Assembly: GCF_000775285.1 (NCBI RefSeq)
Contig: NZ_JJML01000018.1
Coordinates: 1 to 45,853, forward strand
DNA: 45,853 bases
Reading direction: 5' to 3'
Source: Neosynechococcus sphagnicola sy1
GTDB lineage: Bacteria > Cyanobacteriota > Cyanobacteriia > Neosynechococcales > Neosynechococcaceae
Numbering within the stretch: the first letter of the stretch is position 1; the number at the start of each line of letters is the position of its first letter. The translations under genes were made by a program, and so were the position numbers. Below, piece by piece: positions 36,667 through 45,205 of the stretch. The notes below the pieces were generated by a model. That model ran no database searches. It was not told the DNA's origin and saw only the letters and a program-made list of their open reading frames with translations.

Positions 36667-36712
36667 GGGTGGAGATACAGAGATGATTACTCTGTATCTC
36701 CACCCTTTTGTT
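36667..36712 (+). terminator. Rho-independent terminator after the 49-residue gene
   Basis: A perfect 16-bp stem (36667-36682 with 36690-36705), 7-base loop and trailing TTTTGTTT form a textbook intrinsic terminator. It isolates the small gene from the O-antigen ligase gene downstream. Confidence 0.92.
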
Positions 36713-36800
36713 TAGGCTCATTAAATCAGCGATCGCAGGATTTCTGGGAGCACCATCAAGGGGACGTATTATACGGTGATGAGGTTGTAGCCAGAATCCC

Positions 36801-39461
36801 ATGAAATCTCGACGTTTTTCTGCCAAGGGCGATCGCGCCAGCGCTGAGAGCAATCCATCCTCCGAGGGCCGCTTGATCGCTCTCTTAGTAGCTGGGTTTT
36901 ACGGGTTATTTACCCTTGCACCCGACAGTAGTACCCTAGGCATGACCTGGCCTTGGGTGTTCATTGGGCAGGTAGCTCTACTCTGCCCAATGCTTTGGTG
37001 GCTGGCAATCCTCTGGTCACAGCAAAAAATTCAGGGCTTGGGTCGCGGGCTGGACTGGATCACACTTTTAGTCATCCTGGGGTTAGTGGTGTCCAGTGGC
37101 TTTGCGGAGTTTCCCCAGCAAGCGCGCTGGTACAGTTGGGGAACCTTGGGCTTCCTCGCAGCTTTGTACGGCCTCAATTCCTGGTTATCCACCCCTGGGC
37201 GACGCTATGCTCTCATGATGGGGCAGGGTTGGCTCAGCCTCGCTTTCATCATCGCCAGTCTGTGCCTCTGGACAACGCAAACCCTGTTACCGGAACTCAA
37301 GCGCTTAGAGGGTCTGCGCCCCTACGGTGTCGATCTACCCTTCAATTTTGCCGTGCTGGAATTACGGAACTGGGCACCGATTGGCCACCAAAACTATGTG
37401 GCAGGCTACCTGTTATTGGCACTTCCCCTTTTCGTCGGACTGAGTATTTTACAAACAGGCTGGCGGCGTTGGCTATGGATTGGGGGAATGGCGCTGGGAC
37501 TGCTGGATCTCTACACCACAAGTTCCCGAGGGGGCTGGCTGAGTTTGCTGGCCTTACTGCTGATCATCTGGAGCCTTTTACTGTGGCGACAGCCTTTTCC
37601 CCACTTCTCACGGCTGTGGTTGGCACTGGCTGGTCTTGGTGGTTGGGTGCTCCTGATTGGCGGATTGATGACCAATAACCGCTTCCAGGCTTTCATCGCT
37701 CAATTTTTAGCAGGGCAAAGCAGTGGAGAGTCTACCTACCGACAGATTACTGCCAGCGTTGGCTGGGGGATGGGCCGTACCCATCCCGCCACTGGGGTTG
37801 GCTTAGGCGGGGTGCCGTTGCTGTATCAGCATTATCATCCGGTCTGGGCGGGGCGAGAAGCAGAACTCACCCATCAACTACACAATACCCCGGTGCAACT
37901 ATGGGCTGAGTTGGGGGTCTGGGGAATCCTGGCTCTGGTAGCAGGCAGCCTCTGGTTTCTGTATTGGGGGTGGCAATGGCTGGTGAACCCTTCTGCGCAG
38001 GCTATTCCCAAAACGGATCAGGTGCTGTTCTGGAGTGTTTTTGCCGGACTATTTGCCTACGGTCTTAACAGCTGGAGTGACTTTCAACTGAATGTGATCT
38101 GCATCAGTGGCCTGTTGACGATCTTCCTCGCAGTCCTGGCAAGCAGTGTCCGTGCCTATCTTCCTGATCTCTCGAACAAGGCAATTCCCCGAACGGTTCC
38201 CGCCAAACCTCCGTCGCTAGATCGGCCGTCGGCGATCGCTGCGCAGATTTCCCATCCTCGTGTGGTTCGAGGGGTTACCTTGACGATGGCGGGTCTGATC
38301 ATCGTCGTCAGTCTGTGGATGATTCCCATCCATCGGGGATGGCAACTCTCTAGCTTGGGGTTTACCGCCTTGAATCGCAGCACCCGTGATCCTGAACAGC
38401 AGGTAGCTTTAGTGAAACTGTTTGAACAGCGACTGACACAAGCGGCAGAATTGGTGCCTTGGGAACCTTACTATCCCCTGCAACTGGGCTGGAATTTGGG
38501 CAATCTCAGCCTGCAAACCCCCGATTTACAGCGACGGCAAACCCTCACCGATGCCAGCATCGCTTGGCTCCAGCAGGGAACTCAAGTCGCTCCCTTCCAA
38601 GAATTTGGTTATACCAATTTAGGTTGGTTGCTCTCCAATCGCGATCCCCAAAGAGCAACGCAACAATTTATCCGAGCAGCACAGTTACTTCCGGCAAAGC
38701 GAAGTATTTTCTTTGGGCTGGGTTTTAGCCTCCTGGCTCAGGGAAAGACAGATCTGGCTATTCAGGCATTCAAGCTGGAAGCCCTCCGCGACCCCTTAAT
38801 GATCACCAGTCCCATTTGGAAACCCTTGGAATTGCAACCGATCTTTCAACAGGTACTGCAGCAAATGCAGATCACCTATTCCCAGCTATTAAAACAGCCC
38901 TCACAGCCCCCTGGGTTCATTACCTATCTGCATCAGTGTCGCGGCGGGGTGAGCTGGTGGCAAGGTAAACGAGACGCAGCTCGTCGCGACTGGCAACCCC
39001 ACGGAACTCAGCTGAGTCGATGGATCTTGCAGCTAGCAGCCCAGAAATCCCCACCATCTTGGAAATTATCCACCAGCGCCAGTGACTTGACCTTAGCAGC
39101 CTGGGTTGACCCAAAACATCGCCCTGCACTCTTGCAACGAGCTTGGGTGACGGCGACTCAGACGGTCCCGCCGCCGGAGTTTTTACAGGAACTGGTAACC
39201 AGCATGGCGAAGTCCAATAGCATTGACCAGTGGCTCCAGCTTAATGCCCCTGTCCAGCAGTATCGTCGGGCACGCTTGGGGTTTGATGTGGTCAGCGGTC
39301 ATGGAGATGGGCCGAATCCGGTGGACTTGCTCACAGTGGTCGAAAATGCGGTCATGACAACCTTGATGCCGGAACTCCTGCCATCACCCATTTTTGCCCC
39401 GGAGCTTGATCTAGCCTTACAGCCCGAGCGAGACCAGCTACTGAAGCAGATTACTCAGTAG
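36801..39461 (+). CDS. O-antigen ligase/polymerase family membrane protein with C-terminal TPR region
   Basis: This is an 886-residue protein. Residues of about 20-450 hold ten or more membrane helices with the WaaL/Wzy-type region: APIGHQNYVAGYLLLALPLF, LDLYTTSSRGGWLSLLALL and THPATGVGLGGVPLLY near 325, then HQLHNTPVQLWAELGVWG. After a linker and one further helix near 495-515, the C-terminal 370 residues are soluble. They contain TPR-like units at about 600-660 (YTNLGWLLSNRDPQRATQQF, SIFFGLGFSLLAQGKTDLAI). Ligases of this family join or polymerise lipid-linked glycans at the outer face of the inner membrane; the TPR part probably contacts partners. The exact acceptor is unknown. Neighbouring glycosyltransferase genes support a surface-glycan role. 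The ATG at 36801 is well placed. Confidence 0.87.
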   Translation: MKSRRFSAKGDRASAESNPSSEGRLIALLVAGFYGLFTLAPDSSTLGMTWPWVFIGQVALLCPMLWWLAILWSQQKIQGLGRGLDWITLLVILGLVVSSGFAEFPQQARWYSWGTLGFLAALYGLNSWLSTPGRRYALMMGQGWLSLAFIIASLCLWTTQTLLPELKRLEGLRPYGVDLPFNFAVLELRNWAPIGHQNYVAGYLLLALPLFVGLSILQTGWRRWLWIGGMALGLLDLYTTSSRGGWLSLLALLLIIWSLLLWRQPFPHFSRLWLALAGLGGWVLLIGGLMTNNRFQAFIAQFLAGQSSGESTYRQITASVGWGMGRTHPATGVGLGGVPLLYQHYHPVWAGREAELTHQLHNTPVQLWAELGVWGILALVAGSLWFLYWGWQWLVNPSAQAIPKTDQVLFWSVFAGLFAYGLNSWSDFQLNVICISGLLTIFLAVLASSVRAYLPDLSNKAIPRTVPAKPPSLDRPSAIAAQISHPRVVRGVTLTMAGLIIVVSLWMIPIHRGWQLSSLGFTALNRSTRDPEQQVALVKLFEQRLTQAAELVPWEPYYPLQLGWNLGNLSLQTPDLQRRQTLTDASIAWLQQGTQVAPFQEFGYTNLGWLLSNRDPQRATQQFIRAAQLLPAKRSIFFGLGFSLLAQGKTDLAIQAFKLEALRDPLMITSPIWKPLELQPIFQQVLQQMQITYSQLLKQPSQPPGFITYLHQCRGGVSWWQGKRDAARRDWQPHGTQLSRWILQLAAQKSPPSWKLSTSASDLTLAAWVDPKHRPALLQRAWVTATQTVPPPEFLQELVTSMAKSNSIDQWLQLNAPVQQYRRARLGFDVVSGHGDGPNPVDLLTVVENAVMTTLMPELLPSPIFAPELDLALQPERDQLLKQITQ

Positions 39462-39560
39462 CATGCCCCTAGATGCAGCGCTGCCCCCGCTAAAAATGGG
39501 TAAACTACTGCTGGGATAGATCGTTATCGTCGTCATCCGCAGTTTCTGGCAGAGTACCGA

Positions 39561-42364
39561 ATGCAGTCTTACTATGCAACCCGCAAGCTACGTCTGGATT
39601 TGGGATGTGGTGGCAGTCGATCGCAAGGATTTGTGGGAGTTGATTGCTATCCAGCCCCAGGGGTTGATATTGTTGCCGACTTAACCCGCACCTTCCCATT
39701 TTCAGATTCCTCAGTTGATCAGATCAAAGCCTATAACATAATTGAACATTTGCCCGATCGCATTCACACCATGAATGAGATTTGGCGAGTGTGTAAACCA
39801 GGGGCAATCGTAGATATTCTGGTGCCTTCAACGGATGGTCGGGGAGCCTTTCAAGACCCAACCCATATAAGTTTTTGGAATATTAATTCCTTTCTATATT
39901 ATTGTATTGAATTCCCCCCTTACTTAAGCCTCTGTCATCAGTATGGTTTTCAAGGTACTTTTCAGGCAACTCGCCTAGAGCAAGTTCTCTCTCCGGGTGA
40001 AATTATCTATGTCATTGCCCAACTAGTGGTAGTCAAGCAAGGTCAGGGTATCAATGCCGCTCTGCCATTGACCTGTAATGATGCGTTTATTCAAGATCTG
40101 TATCAACAATACGCTCAACTCAGCGCCACACAGCACCAGCAGCGACCCATGATACCGCTACATCCACTGCTGCCTTGCCTGGAAGATTATTGGAAAAATC
40201 CACTGAATTTAGGTGCACGGGAAACCTTAAAAAAGCGCGTCAGCGAATTGCTCAGCTATTTCTAGATACCCCGCCAGATCAACTTCAGGCTTTATATCAA
40301 AGTTTGACCGGAGCCGATCATCAAGCATTATCAACTAGTTTACTAAAGCAAGAACCCCTCACCTTAGAAGAACAACAATTGGCTGATAAGCTCACACAGT
40401 CCATCAGAGAGAGATGGCAAGATTCTCCATCATCAATCAACCACTTGTTAGCAGCCACTTTATATCGCTATGCGTATCAACTTCAGCTGCCACTTGATCT
40501 CTCAATGATTCCATCTTGGTTTCTCAAAGATTATCTCAAGTTTGTGCTGGCTATTCTGCCTTTCCTAGCAACAAGGGAAGCATTAGATCGCTACTCTCAG
40601 CACATTCACAGCTGGATCAACTATTTACACATTAACATTCTCAGCCATCCTGACTCGGATTTTTGGCAAGCAGTCGCCGTGGAATTCACCGAAACAGCCT
40701 GTCTCGTGAATTTGTACTTTACAACTGCCAACTTAAAAGGGATCTTCAGTCAACGGGCTGACATTTTAGCATTTACCCTTCAGCAACAAGGCTGTGAGCT
40801 CGATTATGAATTCTCAGCCTTTGCTCCGGCGAGAAAGAAGATTCGGCTGGGCATCTTAGCAGAGCATTTTATTAACAAGGCTGAAACCTTTGCAGCCTTA
40901 CCCTTTTATGAATTTATCAGCCGAGAATTTGAAGTCATCCTCTACGCACTGCATCAAACCCATCATCCCCTAGAGCAGTATTGTCAAAGTTGTGCTAATG
41001 CCTTTGTGGAACTCCCCGAAAATCTGCTGGAGCAGGTGAAGATCATCCGGACGGATGATCTGGACTTTCTATTGATTGCCACCAATGTGACCTTGGATGC
41101 CCATGGGGTTTCCCGTCTGGCGATGCATCGTCTGGCACGAGTGCAACTGATCAGTGTGGCCTCCGTCATAACGACGGGTTTTCCCCATATTGACTATTAC
41201 GTATCGAGTCAATTAACAGACCCTGAGGTGGAGGCTCAACAATCGTATCGAGAAACTTTGGTTAGGCTCGATCGTAGCGTTCATTGTTTTAGTTATGGCA
41301 CTGACGCTGAAATCATTCACCATCGACCCCAGCGATCGCAGTTCAATATTCCAGAAAACGCTGTTGTCTATATTTCAGGTGCTAATTTCTTTAAGCTCAC
41401 CCCTGAACTATTGGCAACATGGGCTGCGGTAATTGCCAAGGTTCCCGATGCGGTGTTGGTGCTACTCCCCTTTGGGCCTAACTGGTCAGGTAGCTATCCC
41501 AAAAAAGCGTTCATTAAAGATGTGCAACAGCAGTTTTCCCAACAGGGGTTGACACCGGAACGGTTGATGATTCTAGATCCACAACCCACACCCAATCGGG
41601 CAGACATCAGGGAGTACTACCGCCTTGCGGATATCTATCTGGATTCCTATCCCTTTGCAGGCACCACCTCCCTGATTGAAGCCTTAGAGGTAGGGTTACC
41701 CATCCTGACGATCCAGGGATCTTGTTTTCGCTCGGGGATGGGAGCAGCCTTGATGCAAGCTTTAGGGCTTCCTGAGTTGGTTGTGGATAGCGAGAACGCC
41801 TATGCAGAGTTGGCGATCGCTCTGGGAACGGATCTGGAACGACGCCAGCATCTAGGTGAGAAAATCCAGGAAAAAATGCAGGAAAATCCCTGTTTTCTCG
41901 ATAGTCGTGCCTATGGCAGTCAAATTGGTTCGCTGTTGCAGACCTTGCTCTCGGAATATGATCGCAAGACATTAGCGACGCAGCTGAACCTCCGAGAGAC
42001 TAACTATCTGGCATGCCCAGACTGGCAACAACCAGAAGAGGTTTTACAACAAGATCTTTCCCAGCTCCTCAAAGATCTCATGTCAACGCCAGATCCAACC
42101 CAGGTGACCCTCCTCTTAGCCAATACCCAGGTAAGTGAGGAAGATGCCTATCTCTTGCTTTCAGGGGCTGCCATGCAACTGATGATTGAAGCGGGTATCG
42201 ACATTAGTGATGGTCTTGAAATCACCTTATTGGGGAGTCTGAATCCCCGACACTGGGACGTTTTAGTGCCCTTGATTGCCGGAAGAATGATGCTAGAGCA
42301 CGAAGACCCTCGGATTTTTACACCCCCTCAAATCAAGCAGATCCCAGTGATCAGCCCCTCGTGA
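39561..42364 (+). CDS. Methyltransferase fused to GT41 (HMW1C/SPINDLY-like) glycosyltransferase, with a one-base frame break
   Basis: The first frame (39561-40265) encodes a SAM methyltransferase with DLGCG at 13-17 and HTMNEIWRVCKPGA, then stops. The second frame, open to 42364, has no ATG or ribosome-binding site near its beginning. The A6 run at 40229-40234, one base longer, joins ETLKK to ARQRIAQLFLDTPP and yields a single protein of about 934 residues. After the methyltransferase comes an all-helical domain (about 225-420), then KIRLGILAEHF, GANFFKLTPELLATWAAVIA, IYLDSYPFAGTTSLIEALEV and GSCFRSGMGAALMQALGLPE. These are marks of the GT41 catalytic region found in bacterial HMW1C protein glycosyltransferases and eukaryotic OGT. 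It probably glycosylates a protein or glycan in the cytosol. If the break is real, two proteins would result. Confidence 0.8.
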
Positions 42365-42497
42365 AGCAGCCAGGGTCGTCGTGAGAGTTTTGACGCAGGA
42401 TATCGATGGTAGCCAGGGTCACAGGCCAGTCCGGCAGATTAGGAGAACATTCAACTGCCAAGCGCTGATGTTGAGAAACTCCATGATTAACCTCGCC

Positions 42498-43184
42498 CTA
42501 AGCACTAAGAGGAAGCAACCGTTCGATGTCTAAATCAGCGGCTGCCTGGGTGAGTTGGGCGAGATTGGTGGGGTCGGTTAGGTGAGGAATACGCCCCAAG
42601 ATCGGGGTATTGGTCAGGGATTGGATCAGCTTCGTTGGCGTCCAATTGGCTACTTCCGTCTCGGAACAGGGATGCACACAATTGAGGATCATGCCCTTGA
42701 GATAGGCATGGGCAACCTGAGCCAGAGCAACATTGGCAACCGCTTGGGAAATCGCCCCCAGTCGCACCGGCACCACCAGTACGGTGGGTAAGCGCCAATC
42801 CCAGGCTAGATCGGCCACCGTGGTTTCAGAGGTGAGGGGGCACCCCAGACCTCCCAGGGCTTCCACTAGGACGAAGTCGCAGCGACTGCTCAGGGTTTCA
42901 AAGGTTCGCCAGACAATTTCCAGATCGACCCGTCGCCCTTCTTGGGCAGCGGCCAAGGGAGGTGCCAGGGGAGCTTGAAAGTACAAGGGATTAAGTTCTT
43001 CCGGGGTTTGGTCTAGTTGGAACAAGCTGCTGTAAAGTTCGCGATCGCCCTGTCCGGTTTGGATCAGCTTCATCACCCCCAAGCGGCGGGGTTGACAGTA
43101 TCGCTGCCAATAAGCAGCCAGAGCCATTGTTAAGACGGTTTTCCCCGCGTCAGTATCGGTGCCAGTAATCAGGAGTGCGTTCAA
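42498..43184 (-). CDS. bioD: Dethiobiotin synthase
   Basis: This 228-residue protein begins with the P-loop GTDTDAGKTVLTMALA at residues 8-23, the diagnostic BioD motif. Other landmarks are VMKLIQTGQGD, LVEALGGLGCPLT, VVPVRLGAISQAVANVAL and GMILNCVHPCSE. The enzyme closes the ureido ring of dethiobiotin from 7,8-diaminononanoate with CO2 and ATP, the penultimate step of biotin synthesis. No other bio gene is in the window. The gene lies 18 bases downstream of the Ser/Thr kinase on the same strand. After its stop codon the same frame stays open for about 48 codons (to 42351) without a start codon. Confidence 0.93.
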   Translation of the reverse strand: MNALLITGTDTDAGKTVLTMALAAYWQRYCQPRRLGVMKLIQTGQGDRELYSSLFQLDQTPEELNPLYFQAPLAPPLAAAQEGRRVDLEIVWRTFETLSSRCDFVLVEALGGLGCPLTSETTVADLAWDWRLPTVLVVPVRLGAISQAVANVALAQVAHAYLKGMILNCVHPCSETEVANWTPTKLIQSLTNTPILGRIPHLTDPTNLAQLTQAAADLDIERLLPLSA

Positions 43185-43202
43185 GGTAACTCTAAAAGGG
43201 AA

Positions 43203-45116
43203 TTAATTCTGAAGACTAATCTCTAGGGTAAAGTCTGTGGGCTGATCGGCGATGATATCAATCAGATAATCGCCGTTGCTGGAGAGTTTCCCCTGCCAGG
43301 AGGGTGCTCCCGTAGCACCCGGTATCAGTTGCCCCGAGGTGTCGCGAACTTCCAAGGTCGCAGTCCCTTCTCGGATGTCTAGCTGGAGCATTTGCCCTTC
43401 CTGTCCACTCACCCGATAACGCTTGACCCGTTGACGGCTGGTTTGGCCCGATACCTGCGCCGTGTCACCTCCCCCAAACTGGACAGTTGACTCATCGTAC
43501 TCGACGGCGGGAGGCAGAGACAGGGTAGGGGTTGGGGTGGGGCTTGGGGTGGGACTGGGATCCAGGGGACTGGGGCTAGTGGTCGGAGTCGGGGTGGGCT
43601 TGGCTGGATTGCTCAGGTCAATGTTGAGTTGATAGTCGCTTTCGGCAATGCCAGGGGCAGGACTGAGCTGGAGAGAGTATTGCCCCGTCAGGGGCAGGCT
43701 GCCCTGCCAATGTCGTACCCCTTCTGCTCGACGGTCTACCAGTTCTTGGTTGGGGTCTAGCAGGGTGATCCGTGCGGCTTTGCCGTCCACCGAAATCTTG
43801 AGGATTTGTCCCTTCGTTGCGGTGAACCGATAGATCAGAGGAGCACTTGCCTCTAAGACCCCCTCCTGAGACAACGGTTGCCCTGTCACCAATTCCAAGG
43901 GACGGATCTGTACGACGGGGATCACCGATACTGAGGCTTTGGGTGTCAGGGTCGGGAGTGGACTCGCACTATTCATCGGTGTGGGTTGGAGAGTTGGGCT
44001 GAGGTTACCCTGGTTGACCAAGGCATTCACTACAGACCAAGACGCATAGCCACTCAACACAGCGACAACGAGACCCGTGGGAATTAGTAACCCAGGATTT
44101 TCCCAAAAAGAGCGGCTGGGTAGTGGCACCATCGGATCGGGCGAGTGGGGAACACGATGGCTCTGGGGTAGGGGCTGCGGTCGCCCCCCAACGGCAACGG
44201 TCTGGAGATGGGAGAGAGCAGAGTGGGGCGGTTGGGTTCCGTGATTGATGGTGGCCGCTAGGCCATGGGGTACAGCCGTCATCAGGGGTTGAAGCGCTTG
44301 AATCACCTCTTGAGCAGAGGGGTAGCGATCGCTGGGTCTTTGGCTGAGCATCCGCGTGAGTACCTGGGTAAATCCGGGCTGGAGCGAAACCAATGCCTGC
44401 CAGTGCCAGGTCAGGGTGGTGTCGTCAAACAAATCCTGGGGTTCGTACCCGGTTAGCAACACCACAGCGGTGACCGCGAGGGCGTAGAGGTCACTACTGG
44501 GGTAGGTGCGACCCGTTTGCATCTGCTCAATGGGGGCATAGCCCAACTTCCCCACCGTCGTCACCGGGCTATGGCTGTGGGAAAACTGCAGGCGGGTGAC
44601 CAATTCCTTAACGACCCCAAAGTCAATCAGAACCGGTTTGTGGTCAGCCTCGCGCAGCATCACATTGTCCGGCGCAATATCTCGATGGACTATCCCTTGG
44701 CCATGGATATAGACCAACACGGGCAGCAGATCGCGCAATAATTGCAGGACTTCAGCTTCTGAGAACACAAACCCCTGTTGGACGCGATCTTGCAGCAGAG
44801 TCCGATAGGTGCTACCAGCCACATAGTCTTGAACCAGGAAAAAACGCCCATCCTGCTCAAATAAAGCCCGAAACTGGGGTACCTGGGGATGCTGAATCTG
44901 ATAGAGTACCGCCGCTTCTCGTTGGAACAGTTCCTGAGATTTTGCCAGGGAGTAGGTTCCTGATTGCAGGGGAATCCATTCTTTCAGGGCACAGCGTTCC
45001 TGGAAGCGCGCCTGATCTTCGGCTAGGTAAGTGCGCCCAAAACCGCCCTGCCCCAGAATTTTTAGCAGGCGATAACGACTCTGTAACAGGGTGCCAGACG
45101 GAAGAGAGGGTTGCAT
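43203..45116 (-). CDS. Membrane-anchored Ser/Thr protein kinase with two extracytoplasmic beta-type domains
   Basis: The protein has 637 residues from the ATG at 45116; a TTG six codons upstream also opens the frame. The kinase domain (about 9-285) has the glycine loop LGQGGFGRTYLAED at 21-34, ALKEW with the catalytic Lys, HRDIAPDNVML and LIDFGVVKEL. One membrane helix follows near 350 (LIPTGLVVAVLSGYASWSV). The outer part contains two similar PPC-like beta domains, separated by a Pro/Thr/Ser-rich linker (PTPTPTTSPSPLDPSPTPSP). Each has a WQG motif (HWQGSLPLTGQYSLQL and SWQGKLSSNGDYLIDI). The layout is that of a PknB-like receptor kinase. It directly follows a related kinase (45206-45853) on the same strand. 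Confidence 0.9.
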   Translation of the reverse strand: MQPSLPSGTLLQSRYRLLKILGQGGFGRTYLAEDQARFQERCALKEWIPLQSGTYSLAKSQELFQREAAVLYQIQHPQVPQFRALFEQDGRFFLVQDYVAGSTYRTLLQDRVQQGFVFSEAEVLQLLRDLLPVLVYIHGQGIVHRDIAPDNVMLREADHKPVLIDFGVVKELVTRLQFSHSHSPVTTVGKLGYAPIEQMQTGRTYPSSDLYALAVTAVVLLTGYEPQDLFDDTTLTWHWQALVSLQPGFTQVLTRMLSQRPSDRYPSAQEVIQALQPLMTAVPHGLAATINHGTQPPHSALSHLQTVAVGGRPQPLPQSHRVPHSPDPMVPLPSRSFWENPGLLIPTGLVVAVLSGYASWSVVNALVNQGNLSPTLQPTPMNSASPLPTLTPKASVSVIPVVQIRPLELVTGQPLSQEGVLEASAPLIYRFTATKGQILKISVDGKAARITLLDPNQELVDRRAEGVRHWQGSLPLTGQYSLQLSPAPGIAESDYQLNIDLSNPAKPTPTPTTSPSPLDPSPTPSPTPTPTLSLPPAVEYDESTVQFGGGDTAQVSGQTSRQRVKRYRVSGQEGQMLQLDIREGTATLEVRDTSGQLIPGATGAPSWQGKLSSNGDYLIDIIADQPTDFTLEISLQN

Positions 45117-45205
45117 GGTTCGGAGGCGAGGCAAAGGGCAGACAACTAACCAGCGTATCCGGGGAACTGCCCACCTGTCAGGCTGCTGCCCAAGGACACA
45201 GCTAC

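Noticed and set aside
3859-40234. Programmed ribosomal frameshifting at the homopolymer breaks
   Set aside because: The breaks occur in unrelated housekeeping and membrane genes, at different run types and in both directions, without consistent slippery heptamers or downstream structures; sequence error or mutation is simpler.
40175-40265. Independent start of the GT41 gene at the TTG at 40175
   Set aside because: The first 20 residues are an out-of-frame reading of the methyltransferase tail, with no ribosome-binding site; a one-base break at A6 explains both frames.
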